NCBI RefSeq assembly: GCF_041200145.1
Contig: NZ_CP165734.1
Location: forward strand, 1,798,001-1,862,000
Direction of reading: 5' to 3'
DNA: 64,000 nt
From: Bradyrhizobium sp. LLZ17
Lineage (GTDB): Bacteria > Pseudomonadota > Alphaproteobacteria > Rhizobiales > Xanthobacteraceae
Of the stretch, positions 35,605 through 44,840 are shown piece by piece. The notes below the pieces were generated by a model that ran no database searches, was not told the DNA's origin, and was given only the letters and a program-made list of their open reading frames with translations. Made by a program: the position numbers and the translations under genes. How positions within the stretch are numbered: position 1 is the first letter of the stretch; each line of letters opens with the position of its first letter.

Positions 35605-36684
35605 ATGACAACTCCTCTCGCCGCCAAGATCGCCCGTGAATATGGCACGCCCTGCGCCGTCATCGACATGGACAGGGTCGAGCGCAACATCGCGCGCATC
35701 CAGAAGGCCTGCGACGACGCCGGGATCGCCAACCGGCCGCACATCAAGACCCACAAGAACCCGACCATCGCGAAGATGCAGGTCGCGTCGGGCGCGAAGG
35801 GCATCACCTGCCAGAAACTCGGCGAGGCCGAGATCATGGCCAATGCCGGCATCGACGACATCCTGATCAGCTACAATCTCCTCGGCGAAGAGAAGATGGC
35901 GCGGCTCGGTGGGCTGCAGGCCAAGGCCAACATGACGGTGGCCGCCGACAATTCGACTGTTGTCGCCGGCCTGCCCAAGGCTGCCGCGGCTTCGGGCCGT
36001 CCTCTGTCGGTCGTGGTCGAATGCGACACGGGGCGCAAGCGCGCCGGTGTCGAGACGCCGGCCGAGGCGATCGCGCTCGCGCGTGAGATCGCAGCATCCA
36101 AGGGGCTGCACTTCGCCGGCTTCATGCTCTATCCGACCGAGACCGGCTGGGCCGACGCGCAAATGTTTTTCGACGAGGCGCTGGCCGGCGTGTGCGCGCA
36201 CGGGTTGGACGCCACCATGGTCTCGACCGGCGGCACGCCGAACCTCAAGAACATTGGCAAGCTCAAGGGCGGCACCGAGCACCGTTTCGGCACCTACATT
36301 TACAACGACCGCATGCAGGTCGCCGCCGGCTCCGCCACCTGGGACGACTGCGCGCTTCACATCTATTCGACGGTGGTGAGCCGTGCCGCGCCCGAGCGCG
36401 GCATCCTCGATGCCGGCTCCAAGACGCTGACGACGGACACCGGCGGCCTCGACGGCCACGGCCTCATCCTGGAACACCCCGAAGCGAAGATCGCACGCTT
36501 TGCCGAGGAGCACGGCTTCCTCGACCTCTCCCGCAGCAACACCCGCCCCAATGTCGGCGATGTCGTCCGCATCGTGCCCAATCATGTTTGCGTCGTCGTC
36601 AACATGATGGACGAGGTCGTGATGGTGCGCGGCGAGGAGATCATCGGCACGTTGCCGGTTGCCGCGCGGGGCAAGCTGCGCTAG
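35605..36684 (+). CDS. Fold-type III PLP enzyme, D-threonine aldolase-like
   Basis: This 359-residue alanine-racemase-fold enzyme resembles metal-activated D-threonine aldolase or D-serine dehydratase. The PLP Lys is in ANRPHIKTHKNPTIAKMQ (about residue 50). GFMLYPTETGW and MVSTGGTPNLKNIGKLKGGT form the phosphate pocket region, and the C-terminal VRIVPNHVCVVVNMMDEV has the His-x-Cys metal site of the family. It would cleave or dehydrate D-3-hydroxy amino acids; the exact substrate is unclear. It is convergent with a LysR gene, and the stops share CTAG (36681-36684). Confidence 0.85.
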   Translation: MTTPLAAKIAREYGTPCAVIDMDRVERNIARIQKACDDAGIANRPHIKTHKNPTIAKMQVASGAKGITCQKLGEAEIMANAGIDDILISYNLLGEEKMARLGGLQAKANMTVAADNSTVVAGLPKAAAASGRPLSVVVECDTGRKRAGVETPAEAIALAREIAASKGLHFAGFMLYPTETGWADAQMFFDEALAGVCAHGLDATMVSTGGTPNLKNIGKLKGGTEHRFGTYIYNDRMQVAAGSATWDDCALHIYSTVVSRAAPERGILDAGSKTLTTDTGGLDGHGLILEHPEAKIARFAEEHGFLDLSRSNTRPNVGDVVRIVPNHVCVVVNMMDEVVMVRGEEIIGTLPVAARGKLR

Positions 36685-37583
36685 CCGCCGATCAGGGCCT
36701 GGAGCTCCCGGTCGAGTCCATCACGAAATAGCTTGATCGGCCGCTCCAGCCGGCCGGCCGGCGCGCGATGGACGATCCATGCGCGCACGGCGGGTTTGAA
36801 GTCGCGCGCAGCGATCGGCTTGAGCTTGTGGCGAAACGCGCTGCGCCTCAGGGCGATCGGTGTGACCAGCCCGACGCCCAGGCCGCGCGACACCAGCGAC
36901 AATCGGAGCTCGCTGTCCAGCGCCTCGACGGCAATACTGAACGGCAGATGCTGCGCATCGAATTTGCGCTTCAGCGTATCGCGAAATCCGCAGCCGTCCT
37001 GGTTGATCACCCAGGACAGCTGCGACAGCCGTTCCAGATCGACGATGCGCGGGATCTTCATGTCGCGCGCGACGACGAAAACGACGGGCTGGGCACCGAG
37101 ATCGTCGGCGGCGAGATCGGAAGGCGGCACCGCACCGTCAGGCAGACAGATCGCGGCCGCATCGAGCTCGTTGCGGCTGACCCGCTCGAGCTGGTTCGGC
37201 GACCAGCCGGAGACGACACGCACCGCCAGCGCGGGAAATTCGGCGCGCACCGCATCGAGCGGTCCGGTCAGCCCGGCCTCGGAGAGGAACGGCGTCAGAC
37301 CGAGCCTGAACTCGCCCCGCACCACGCCGTCATTGGCGACGCCCGACTTGAGATCATCGAGCATCCGGAGCAGGCGTCGGCCCTGCTCATAGGCCTCATG
37401 GCCCGCTGCCGTCGGCTTCAGCGGCTTTGACAACCGGTCCAGCAGCTGTGCTCCCAGCATCTCCTCGAGATTCTGGATGCGCCGGGTCACGCCGGGCTGA
37501 GTGAGATTGAGACGCGCCGAAGCAGCCACGATCGATCCGGTCTCGACCACGGCAACGAAGGCGACAAGGTCATGGGTATTCAT
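36681..37583 (-). CDS. LysR-family transcriptional regulator
   Basis: This 300-residue LysR regulator starts MNTHDLVAFVAVVETGSIVA, then ASARLNLTQPGVTRRIQNLE and LLDRLSKPLKPTAAG, giving a complete N-terminal DNA-binding domain. The effector domain follows from about residue 85 (GEFRLGLTPFLSEAG). ATG 37583 fits the family start; a GTG/ATG 12 bases upstream is less likely. It is divergent from an MFS gene, with a perfect dyad in the gap, and probably controls that transporter. Its stop overlaps the D-threonine-aldolase-like gene stop. Confidence 0.9.
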   Translation of the reverse strand: MNTHDLVAFVAVVETGSIVAASARLNLTQPGVTRRIQNLEEMLGAQLLDRLSKPLKPTAAGHEAYEQGRRLLRMLDDLKSGVANDGVVRGEFRLGLTPFLSEAGLTGPLDAVRAEFPALAVRVVSGWSPNQLERVSRNELDAAAICLPDGAVPPSDLAADDLGAQPVVFVVARDMKIPRIVDLERLSQLSWVINQDGCGFRDTLKRKFDAQHLPFSIAVEALDSELRLSLVSRGLGVGLVTPIALRRSAFRHKLKPIAARDFKPAVRAWIVHRAPAGRLERPIKLFRDGLDRELQALIGG

Positions 37584-37627
37584 ACAAACTCGCATATTCT
37601 TTATAGGCTTATTTGAATTGTAGCATA

Positions 37628-37644
37628 TTAGGCCTGCGGCCTAA
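37628..37644. promoter_or_regulatory. Dyad in the LysR/MFS gap
   Basis: TTAGGCC-TGC-GGCCTAA is a perfect 7-bp inverted repeat with a 3-bp spacer, 45 bp from the LysR start and 34 bp before the MFS start. It has the same geometry as the dyad at 7309. Confidence 0.6.
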
Positions 37645-37677
37645 AGGGGTACTCGCACCAAGTCCCTGCGAGGTCCG

Positions 37678-38895
37678 ATGACGATTTCCGACACCACCAA
37701 GCTTGCGTCCCCAAACCAGCTCGCCGAGCGGTCCCTGATCTGGCTCGGCGCCCTCACCACCGGCGTGGTCGTCACCAATCTGTTCGCGCCGCAGATCCTG
37801 CTCGGCTTGATCGGGCGCTCATTGTCGATGCCGGCGTGGCAGGCGGGCCTGATCAGCACGCTGACAATGCTTGGCTATGCGCTCGGGCTGCTGCTCCTGG
37901 TGCCGCTGGTCGATCTCGTCGAGAACCGGCGCATCATCCTGCGCACGCTGGGCTGTGCCATCCTCGCCGCGCTTGCGACAGCATTTGCGCCGACACCATC
38001 AATGCTGCTGCTTGCCACCTTCGTCCTCGGCGCCTCCTGCGCAGCGATCCAGATGATGGTCCCGCTCGTCGCAGCCATGGTGGCGCCGGATCGCCGCGGC
38101 CAGGCCATCGGCGAGGTGATGAGTGGATTGATGATCGGCATCCTGCTGTCGCGGCCTGCGGCGAGCCTGATCGCCGATCTCTGGAGCTGGCGCGCCTATT
38201 ACGTCGTCTCCGCCGTCCTGATGGCGCTGCTTGCCGGGGCGCTCGGCCGCTACCTTCCACCGCTTCAGCCGACGGGGCGCGCGAGCTACGGCCAATTGCT
38301 GCTCTCCTTTCCAAGACTGCTGCGCGAGGAGCCCGTGCTCCGCATGCGCGCCTGGACTGCGGCCCTGGTCATGGCGTCCTTCACCGCGTTCTGGTCGGCG
38401 GTCGCGCTGCGGCTGCCGGATGCGCCGTTCGGCCTCGATGCGAGGGGAATTGCCGTGTTCGCGCTGATCGGCGTCGCTGGCGCCGCCGCGACTCCAATGG
38501 CCGGCCGCTGGGGCGACAAGGGCTGGGCACGCCCGCTGTTCGTTGCGGCGCATCTGCTCATCATCGGCTCGCTCGCACTCTGTGCCTGGGCCGGTGCGCT
38601 CGAATCGCGCATCGCCGCGCTGTTGGTGCTGAGCCTCGGCACGATCCTGCTCGACGTCGGCATCACCACCGACCAGACCTTGGGCCGCCGCGCCATCAAC
38701 CTTTTGCGCCCGGAGGCACGCGGCCGCATGAACGGCCTGTTCGTCGCGCTGTTCTTCATCGGCGGCGGGGTCGGCGCCGCTGCAGCATCGGTGGCCTGGA
38801 GCTTTGGCGGGTGGACGACGGTCTGCGCGGTGGCGGGGAGTTTTGGTGCGCTCGGGCTGCTGACGGATCTCATCACCCGGACCGGCACATCATGA
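37678..38895 (+). CDS. MFS transporter, 12-helix type
   Basis: This 405-residue MFS protein has about 12 membrane helices. LGALTTGVVVTNLFAPQILL is helix 1, PLVDLVENRRIILRTLGCAI is the loop 2-3 region, DRRGQAIGEVMSGLMIGILL and PAASLIADLWSWRAYYVVSA are helix 4-5 motifs, and a second bundle begins near ARGIAVFALIGVAGAAATPM. The middle loop (PPLQPTGRASYGQLLLSFPR) is normal. GAGGTCC precedes ATG 37678. It probably exports a small compound in response to the LysR ligand. The stop overlaps the convergent flavoprotein gene by six bases. Confidence 0.9.
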   Translation: MTISDTTKLASPNQLAERSLIWLGALTTGVVVTNLFAPQILLGLIGRSLSMPAWQAGLISTLTMLGYALGLLLLVPLVDLVENRRIILRTLGCAILAALATAFAPTPSMLLLATFVLGASCAAIQMMVPLVAAMVAPDRRGQAIGEVMSGLMIGILLSRPAASLIADLWSWRAYYVVSAVLMALLAGALGRYLPPLQPTGRASYGQLLLSFPRLLREEPVLRMRAWTAALVMASFTAFWSAVALRLPDAPFGLDARGIAVFALIGVAGAAATPMAGRWGDKGWARPLFVAAHLLIIGSLALCAWAGALESRIAALLVLSLGTILLDVGITTDQTLGRRAINLLRPEARGRMNGLFVALFFIGGGVGAAAASVAWSFGGWTTVCAVAGSFGALGLLTDLITRTGTS

Positions 38896-40128
38896 TGGCG
38901 ATTGCGAAAGCCATCGCAAGACGCCCTGCCCCGCGGCGCGCCCGGTCGCGAATGATGCCTGCAACAGATAACCACCAGTCGGCGCTTCCCAGTCTAGCAT
39001 CTCGCCGGCTGCGAACACGCCGGGCACACGGCGCAGCATGAAATGCTCGTCGAGCTCCTCAAAAGTTATTCCGCCTGCGGTCGAGATCGCCCGATCGATC
39101 GCGGCGACGCCGGTGAGCTGAACCGGAATTGCGTTGATCAGGTTCGCGAGATCCGCCGGCGAGAACGAGGCGAGCGGCCGGCCTGACGCGATGGCGGCCT
39201 CCTGCATCAGGCCGATCCCAACCGGTGAGACTTGCGCCGCCTTGCGCAGGAAATTCGCGAGCGACTGTTTGCCGCGCGTACCAGAAAGCCTCGTGGTCAA
39301 CGCGGCGGCGTCGAGGTCGGGTCGCAATGCGATCATCAGCCGCGCCTGGCCGAGACCCAGCACCGCCTCGCGCAACTCCGCGGAGAGCGCATAGATCGCG
39401 CCACCTTCGATACCGCTGCGGGTGATCATGGCTTCGCCGCGCACCGTGTGTGCACCGATCGTCAGCGCCACGCCCTTGAGCGGCTGGCCCTCGAAACGGT
39501 CACGGAAAACCTCCGACCACGCAACCGTGAACCCGGAATTGGCCGGCCGCAGTGTTGAGATAGCAATGCCTTTTGCTCCGAGGAGATCGACCCAGCCGCC
39601 ATCCGACCCAAGCCGCGGCCAGCTTGCGCCGCCAAGCGCAAGCACCGTTGCCTTGGCCTCAATCGCCTGTTGACCGTCGGTGGCGTGAAACAGCAGCTGC
39701 CCCGCTTCATCCCAGCCGCTCCAGCGATGGCGAAAGGCAAACCGCACGCCGCCGGCATCGAGCCGGCGCAGCCAGGCACGCAGCAAGGGTGACGCCTTGA
39801 ACGCTTTCGGAAACACACGTCCGCTGGTGCCGACGAAGGTCGGCTCGCCGAGCGCCTCGCTCCAGGCGCGCAGCGCGTGGGGTGGAAACGCGTCGATTGC
39901 CGCCTTCAGCATCGGCGCCGCGTCGCGATAACGCGCCATGAACTCCGGCAGCGGCTCGCTGTGGGTAAGATTGAGACCGCCACGGCCGGCCATCAGGAAT
40001 TTGCGGCCCGCTGACGCCATGGCGTCGTAGACGGTGACGCAGGCGCCACCCTGCGCCAGCACCTCCGCCGCCATCAGGCCGGCGGGACCGGCACCGATGA
40101 TTGCGACGTGGGTTTGGGTTGTGGTCAT
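38890..40128 (-). CDS. BaiN/HI0933-like FAD-dependent oxidoreductase
   Basis: This 412-residue flavoprotein of the HI0933/BaiN family has VAIIGAGPAGLMAAEVLAQG at the N-terminus (the GxGxxG FAD-binding dinucleotide fold), KFLMAGRGGLNLTHSEP, GTSGRVFPKAFKASPLLRAW, VLALGGASWPRLGSDGGWVD and a C-terminal GVFAAGEMLDWEAPTGGYLL that closes the FAD site. Characterised BaiN-like enzymes reduce enone-type substrates; others are unassigned. It is convergent with the MFS gene, sharing TCATGA with its stop. Substrate and electron donor are unknown. Confidence 0.88.
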   Translation of the reverse strand: MTTTQTHVAIIGAGPAGLMAAEVLAQGGACVTVYDAMASAGRKFLMAGRGGLNLTHSEPLPEFMARYRDAAPMLKAAIDAFPPHALRAWSEALGEPTFVGTSGRVFPKAFKASPLLRAWLRRLDAGGVRFAFRHRWSGWDEAGQLLFHATDGQQAIEAKATVLALGGASWPRLGSDGGWVDLLGAKGIAISTLRPANSGFTVAWSEVFRDRFEGQPLKGVALTIGAHTVRGEAMITRSGIEGGAIYALSAELREAVLGLGQARLMIALRPDLDAAALTTRLSGTRGKQSLANFLRKAAQVSPVGIGLMQEAAIASGRPLASFSPADLANLINAIPVQLTGVAAIDRAISTAGGITFEELDEHFMLRRVPGVFAAGEMLDWEAPTGGYLLQASFATGRAAGQGVLRWLSQSPS

Positions 40129-40158
40129 GGCGGGAGTTTAGGCCAGATTCGCCAAGAT

Positions 40159-40290
40159 CGTCATTCCGGGGCGCGCCACTTGGCGCGAGCCCGGAATCCA
40201 TTGGGCGGCAAAGTCGGTGACAGGATGGATTCCGGGTTCGATGCTCCGGGCCGCGCTAGCGCGGTCCCGTCGCATCGCCCCGGAATGACG
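40159..40290. repeat. Intergenic inverted repeat (family D)
   Basis: CGTCATTCCGGGGCG at the left pairs with CGCCCCGGAATGACG at the right. Inner GAGCCCGGAATCCAT pairs with ATGGATTCCGGGTTC. A second copy is at 41928-42056. Confidence 0.88.
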
Positions 40291-40296
40291 GCGTGA

Positions 40297-41214
40297 CTAC
40301 AGCTTGATGCCCGTCCGTGCCGCAGCCTGCGCTACATATTTCTGCGTCTGCTCGAACGCTCCCGCCAGCGCTTTCGCCTTCGACATGTCGCTGATCTCCG
40401 CGAAGTGCGCGGCGATCGCATCCGGCGTCCATTCGGCCTCCGGCAGGTTGATGCCCTCGCTCTCGACAATCTTGATCACGGCGAAGGAGCCTGCGCCCGC
40501 GCCCATGATGGTGCGGGTCGGCGCATCCTCGCTCAGCATATATTCGACAGCAGGCGTGATCGCGTTCGGCTTCATCAATTGCAGCGCCTGCGGCGGCAGC
40601 AGCTCCTCGGTCATGCGGGTTGCCGCCGTCGGCGAGATGATGTTGACGCGGATGTTGGTCTTGCGGCCCTCTTCGGCGAGCACGTTCATCAGGCCCACCA
40701 TGCCGGACTTCGCCGCGCCGTAATTGGCCTGGCCGAAATTACCGTACAGTCCGGAGGAGGACGTGGTCAGCACGATGCGGCCATAGTTGCGGTCGCGCAT
40801 GCCGGCCCAGACCGCCTTGCAGCAGTAGAAGGTGCCGACGAGGTGCACGTCGAGCACCTTCAGGAAATCGGCCGCTTCCATCTTGCCGAACGACTTGTCG
40901 CGCAAGATGCCGGCATTGGCGCACAAGAGATCGACGCTGCCCCACTCCTTGGTGGCGCGCTCGACCATGGCGGTGACCTGCTCGAAATTCGAGACGTCGG
41001 CGCCGTCGGCCATTGCGGTGCCGCCCGCTTTGCGGATCTCCTCGACCACGGCTTCGGCCGGCGAGAGCGACCCGCCACTGCCGTCGCGCGCGCCGCCGAA
41101 ATCATTGACCACGACTTTTGCGCCGCGGCTCGCCAATCCCAGCGCATGCGCCCGTCCGAGGCCATTGCCTGCGCCGGTGACGATGGCGACGCGTCCATCA
41201 AACCTGATTGCCAT
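40297..41214 (-). CDS. SDR-family 3-hydroxyacyl-CoA dehydrogenase-like
   Basis: This 305-residue SDR resembles the dehydrogenase part of peroxisomal multifunctional enzyme type 2. VAIVTGAGNGLGRAHALGLA is the glycine motif, KVVVNDFGGARDGSGGSLSP binds the cofactor, LLCANAGILRDKSFGKMEAA follows beta-4, and LTTSSSGLYGNFGQANYGAA supplies Ser, Tyr and (in YGAAKSG) Lys. Such enzymes oxidise 3-hydroxyacyl-CoA with NAD+. GGAACTGCACA precedes ATG 41214. It lies upstream of an intergenic repeat and near a MaoC-like gene, consistent with acyl-CoA oxidation. Confidence 0.9.
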   Translation of the reverse strand: MAIRFDGRVAIVTGAGNGLGRAHALGLASRGAKVVVNDFGGARDGSGGSLSPAEAVVEEIRKAGGTAMADGADVSNFEQVTAMVERATKEWGSVDLLCANAGILRDKSFGKMEAADFLKVLDVHLVGTFYCCKAVWAGMRDRNYGRIVLTTSSSGLYGNFGQANYGAAKSGMVGLMNVLAEEGRKTNIRVNIISPTAATRMTEELLPPQALQLMKPNAITPAVEYMLSEDAPTRTIMGAGAGSFAVIKIVESEGINLPEAEWTPDAIAAHFAEISDMSKAKALAGAFEQTQKYVAQAAARTGIKL

Positions 41215-41239
41215 TGTGCAGTTCCTGCTTCTTGTTCCT

Positions 41240-41367
41240 TCTCCCCTTGTGGGAGAAGGTGGCGCGAAGCGCCGGATGAGGGGTTATCTCCGCAGGCGAG
41301 TCCGCGGAGAGATACCCCTCACCCGGCTTCGCTTTCGCGAAGCCACCCTCTCCCACAAGGGGAGAGG
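41240..41367. repeat. Intergenic inverted repeat (family E)
   Basis: TCTCCCCTTGTGGGAGAAGG and CCCTCTCCCACAAGGGGAGA form near-perfect outer arms. Inner parts GATGAGGGGTTATCTCCGC and GGAGAGATACCCCTCA pair too. It has the form of a GTGGGAG repeat common in Rhizobiales. Confidence 0.85.
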
Positions 41368-41431
41368 GTAAGATCGCGCTTTCGGTCGCTTTTTGAGCAG
41401 CGATGAAGAGCCGGGTCAAGCCCGGTACAGC

Positions 41432-41911
41432 TTACGCAAAATAGATCAACCCGAGCCAGTCTGCGACCAGCGCCGGCTTGTCCTCACCTTCGATCTCCAC
41501 CGTGACGTTGGTGCGCGACTGCAATTCATTGGGTTTGCGCAATTTGGCTTCCGCCAGCACGAAACGGCCGCAGACGCGCTTGCCCGAACGCACCGGCGAG
41601 ATGAAGCGGAGCTTGCCGAAACCGTAATTGACGCCCATCGTGGTGCCGGCAATCACCGGCATCACCTCGTAGGACATGATCGACAGCAGCGACATCGTCA
41701 GGAAGCCGTGCGCGATGGTGGTGCCGAAGGCGGTCTCCTTCTTTGCGCGCACGGGATCGACATGGATGAACTGATGATCCTCGATCACGTCGGCATAGCT
41801 GTCGATACGCGGCTGGTCGACCAGGTGCCATGAGGACACCCCGATCTCGTTGCCGACCATGGCCCGATAGGCGTCCAACGTGATCGGCGGTTTTTTCCAG
41901 ACTTCGTTCAT
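41432..41911 (-). CDS. MaoC-family dehydratase
   Basis: This 159-residue single-hotdog MaoC-like hydratase contains IDSYADVIEDHQFIHVDPVR with the D...H hydratase motif region, AFGTTIAHGFLTMSLLSIMS (GFGxxIAHG-like helix), VNYGFGKLRFISPVRSGKRV and a C-terminal DWLGLIYFA. R-specific enoyl-CoA hydratases of this type hydrate trans-2-enoyl-CoA. GGAGCTATCA precedes ATG 41911. It lies in the acyl-CoA block between an SDR and an acyl-CoA synthetase. Repeats lie on both sides. Confidence 0.9.
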   Translation of the reverse strand: MNEVWKKPPITLDAYRAMVGNEIGVSSWHLVDQPRIDSYADVIEDHQFIHVDPVRAKKETAFGTTIAHGFLTMSLLSIMSYEVMPVIAGTTMGVNYGFGKLRFISPVRSGKRVCGRFVLAEAKLRKPNELQSRTNVTVEIEGEDKPALVADWLGLIYFA

Positions 41912-41927
41912 TGATAGCTCCTGGTGC

Positions 41928-42056
41928 CGTCATTCCGGGGCGATGCGACGGGACCGCGCAAGTGCGGCCCGGAGCATCGAGCCCGGAATCCATCGTGCCG
42001 CAGAGTTCGTTGCGAAATGGATTCCGGGCTCGCGCTTCGCGCGCCCCGGAATGACG
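41928..42056. repeat. Intergenic inverted repeat (family D)
   Basis: CGTCATTCCGGGGCG...GAGCCCGGAATCCAT pairs with ATGGATTCCGGGCTC...CGCCCCGGAATGACG. This is a near-identical partner of 40159-40290. Confidence 0.88.
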
Positions 42057-42072
42057 ATCTTTGTATGTTCAC

Positions 42073-43790
42073 TTAGCTCTCACCCCTGGCTTTCGGCAAC
42101 TCCGGAAAATCCTCTTCGCGGAATTCGCGGCCGCGCAGGGGATCGTTGCGGTCGTCGTCGCGCTCGAGACGGCGTAGCTGCACGCGGCGGATCTTTCCCG
42201 AGATGGTCTTTGGCAGCTCGGTGACGATTTCGAGCCGACGGATCCGTTTGAACGGCGCAAGGCGCGTGTGCAGATGCCTGAAGATGGACAGCGCGGTTTC
42301 CGGGCTCCGCTCGGCACCCGAAATCAGCAGCACGAAGGCCTTGGGGATCGCGAGGCGGATCGGATCAGGGCTCGGCACCACAGCGGCCTCGGCGATGAGT
42401 TCGTGCTCGAGCAGCACGCTCTCCAGCTCGAACGGGCTGATGCGATAGTCGGATGATTTGAACACGTCGTCGGAGCGGCCGACGAAGGTGAGATAGCCGT
42501 CGTCGTCCTCGAACACGACATCGCCGCTACGATAGATCTCGCCTTCGGCGCCGGAGAGCATGCCGTCGTCGTCCTGGTAGCCTTGCATCAGGCCGGCGGG
42601 ACGATCACTGCCCAAGAGCAACGCCACCTCGCCTTCCTTGGCGGGGTTGCCGTCGGCATCGCTGACCTGCACGCGGTAGCCCGGCAGCGGGCGCCCCATC
42701 GAGCCGATCTTGATCTTCTGGCCCGGCGAGTTGCCGGCCAGCGCGGTGGTTTCAGTTTGGCCGTAGCCGTCCCGGATGGCGAGCCCCCAGGCCGCCTGCA
42801 CCTGATCGATCACTTCCGGATTGAGCGGCTCGCCGGCACCGCAGACCTCGCGCAAGGCGACCTTGAACGCCGCGAGGTTCTCCTGGATGAACAGCCGCCA
42901 CACCGTCGGCGGCGCGCACAACGTGGTGACGCCGCAGCGGCCGATGGTTGTAAGCAGTGCCTTGGCATCGAAACGCGGTTGGTTGACCACGAACACGGTG
43001 GCGCCGGCGTTCCACGGTGCGAAGAAGCAGCTCCAGGCGTGCTTGGCCCAGCCGGGCGACGAAATGTTGAGGTGAACATCTCCGGGCTTCAGCCCGATCC
43101 AGTACATGGTGGAGAGATGGCCGACAGGATAGCTGCGCTGACTGTGCAGGACGAGCTTTGGTTTGGCCGTCGTGCCCGAGGTGAAATAGAGCAGCATGGG
43201 GTCGTCGGCGTTCGTCGGGCCGTCCGGCGCAAAGCTCTCCGGCGCTTTCGCCGCATCGTTGTACGAAAGCCAGCCGTCGGACGCTGCGCCGACCACGATG
43301 CGCACGATGTTTTCGGCCCCGAGGCTCGCGAATTTCGCGACTTGATCCTGCGCGGCCACCACTGCCTTCGCCTTGCCGCGATCGAGCCGGTCGCGGAGTT
43401 CATCGGCGGTGAGCAGCGTTGTGGCGGGAATGACGACGACGCCGAGCTTGATCGCGGCCAGCATGGTCTCCCACAGCGGCACGACATTGCCGAGCAGCAG
43501 CAGGAGATGGTCGCCGCGCTTCAAGCCCTGCGCGTGAAGGAAGTTTGCGACCTGGTTGGAACGGCGCGATAGCGCCCCGAAGGACAGTTTTGTCTGGCGG
43601 TCTTGCGCGGCATCGACGATCCAGAGCGCAGGGCGATCCTTGCTCTCCGCATTCCCCGCCAGCTCGGCGTCGAACCAGTCGAGCGCCCAATTGAAGGAAC
43701 CGGATCGGGCCAGCGAAACCCTTCGACCGCGGCGTCGTAATCCGTGCGGTTCTCAAGCAGAAACGCGCGCGCTTCCTGAAATGTCGTCAT
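42073..43790 (-). pseudogene. Acyl-CoA synthetase (AMP-binding), frameshifted near the N-terminus
   Basis: This AMP-dependent acyl-CoA synthetase would have about 570 residues. The N-terminus (ATG 43790, MTTFQEARAFLLENRTDYDA, GFRWPDPVP) is in one frame. Near 43697 it shifts, and the rest is continuous from FNWALDWFD through DDPMLLYFTSGTTAKPKLVL (AMP motif), IRDGYGQTETTALAGNSPGQ, EIYRSGDVVFEDDDGYLTFV and PKTISGKIRRVQLR with the catalytic Lys. One missing base after GGTTCC explains the break. Because the remainder is complete, an assembly indel is likely. It would load a fatty or aromatic acid onto CoA for the adjacent catabolic genes. Confidence 0.88.
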
Positions 43791-43819
43791 GGTCCAAGCC
43801 CGTCAAAATGATCTTGAGC

Positions 43820-43909
43820 GTAGCCCGGATGGAGCGAAGCGCAATCCCGGAACGGCTACGCAATTGGAAGCAGCTGTCCCGGATTTCGCTTCGCTCCATC
43901 CGGGCTACG
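43820..43909. repeat. Intergenic inverted repeat (family F)
   Basis: CGTAGCCCGGATGGAGCGAA at the left and TTCGCTCCATCCGGGCTACG at the right are near-perfect complements between the synthetase start and mmsB. Only one copy is seen in this window. Confidence 0.85.
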
Positions 43910-43921
43910 GGCAAAGCCTCG

Positions 43922-44809
43922 CTACTTTCCAGCGAGGCTGCGAACGTGCTTGATAATTCCGGAAAAATCCACCCCGCCGTGGCCGGCCTTATCGAAGGCC
44001 TGATAGATCTCCTGCGCATGCTGACCGAGCGGGGTCGAAGCACCCGCGGCATTGGCCGCGTCCTGCGCCAGCGTCAGGTCCTTGACCATCAGGGCGGACG
44101 CAAAGCCCGGCTTGTAGTCGTTGTTGGCGGGCGAGGTCGGCACCGGCCCCGGCACCGGACAATAGGTCGTCAGCGACCAACACTGGCCCGACGACGTCGA
44201 GGCGACATCGAACAGCGCCTGATGCGAGAGGCCGAGCTTCTCGGCCAGCGCAAAGGCTTCGCTGACCGCGATCATGGAAATGCCGAGGATCATGTTGTTG
44301 CAGATTTTCGCCGCCTGCCCCGCACCGGCGCCGCCGCAATGAACGATCTTCTTGCCCATCTTCTCCAGCACCGGCTTGGCCGCCGCGAACGCGTTCTCCT
44401 CGCCGCCGCACATGAAGGTGAGCGTCGCGCCCTTAGCGCCACCGGTGCCGCCGGACACCGGCGCGTCCACCGACAGCACGCCGTGCCTGCCGGCGAGCGC
44501 ATGCGCCTGCCGCGCGCTCTCGACGTCGATGGTGGACGAATCGATAATCAGCGCGCCCTTTGTCATGGCGGGAATGACCTCGTTCCAGACGCCGAGCACG
44601 TGCTTGCCGGCCGGCAGCATGGTGACGACGACATCGGCGCCCGTCACCGCCCCAGCTGCACTGTCCGCGATGCCGGCGCCGTCGGCCCTGGCTTGCACCC
44701 GCGAGGCTTCGACGAGGTCGAACGCCACCACCCTGTGGCCGGCCTTGACCAGATTGGCCGCCATCGGGCCGCCCATGTTGCCGAGACCGATAAATGCGAT
44801 CGTGGCCAT
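43922..44809 (-). CDS. mmsB: 3-hydroxyisobutyrate dehydrogenase
   Basis: MmsB oxidises 3-hydroxyisobutyrate to methylmalonate semialdehyde with NAD+ in valine breakdown. The 295-residue product has IAFIGLGNMGGPMAANLVKA (cofactor motif), VVAFDLVEASRVQARADGAG, MLPAGKHVLGVW, DAPVSGGTGGAKGATLTFMC (substrate-binding signature), CGGAGAGQAAKICNNMILGI with the catalytic Lys, and KDLTLAQDAANAAG. GGGAGGACACGAAG precedes ATG 44809. It follows the 3-hydroxyisobutyryl-CoA hydrolase and acyl-CoA dehydrogenase genes on the same strand, the expected order of the pathway. Confidence 0.95.
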   Translation of the reverse strand: MATIAFIGLGNMGGPMAANLVKAGHRVVAFDLVEASRVQARADGAGIADSAAGAVTGADVVVTMLPAGKHVLGVWNEVIPAMTKGALIIDSSTIDVESARQAHALAGRHGVLSVDAPVSGGTGGAKGATLTFMCGGEENAFAAAKPVLEKMGKKIVHCGGAGAGQAAKICNNMILGISMIAVSEAFALAEKLGLSHQALFDVASTSSGQCWSLTTYCPVPGPVPTSPANNDYKPGFASALMVKDLTLAQDAANAAGASTPLGQHAQEIYQAFDKAGHGGVDFSGIIKHVRSLAGK

Positions 44810-44840
44810 CTTCGTGTCCTCCCGTGATGCAGTTCGTTGT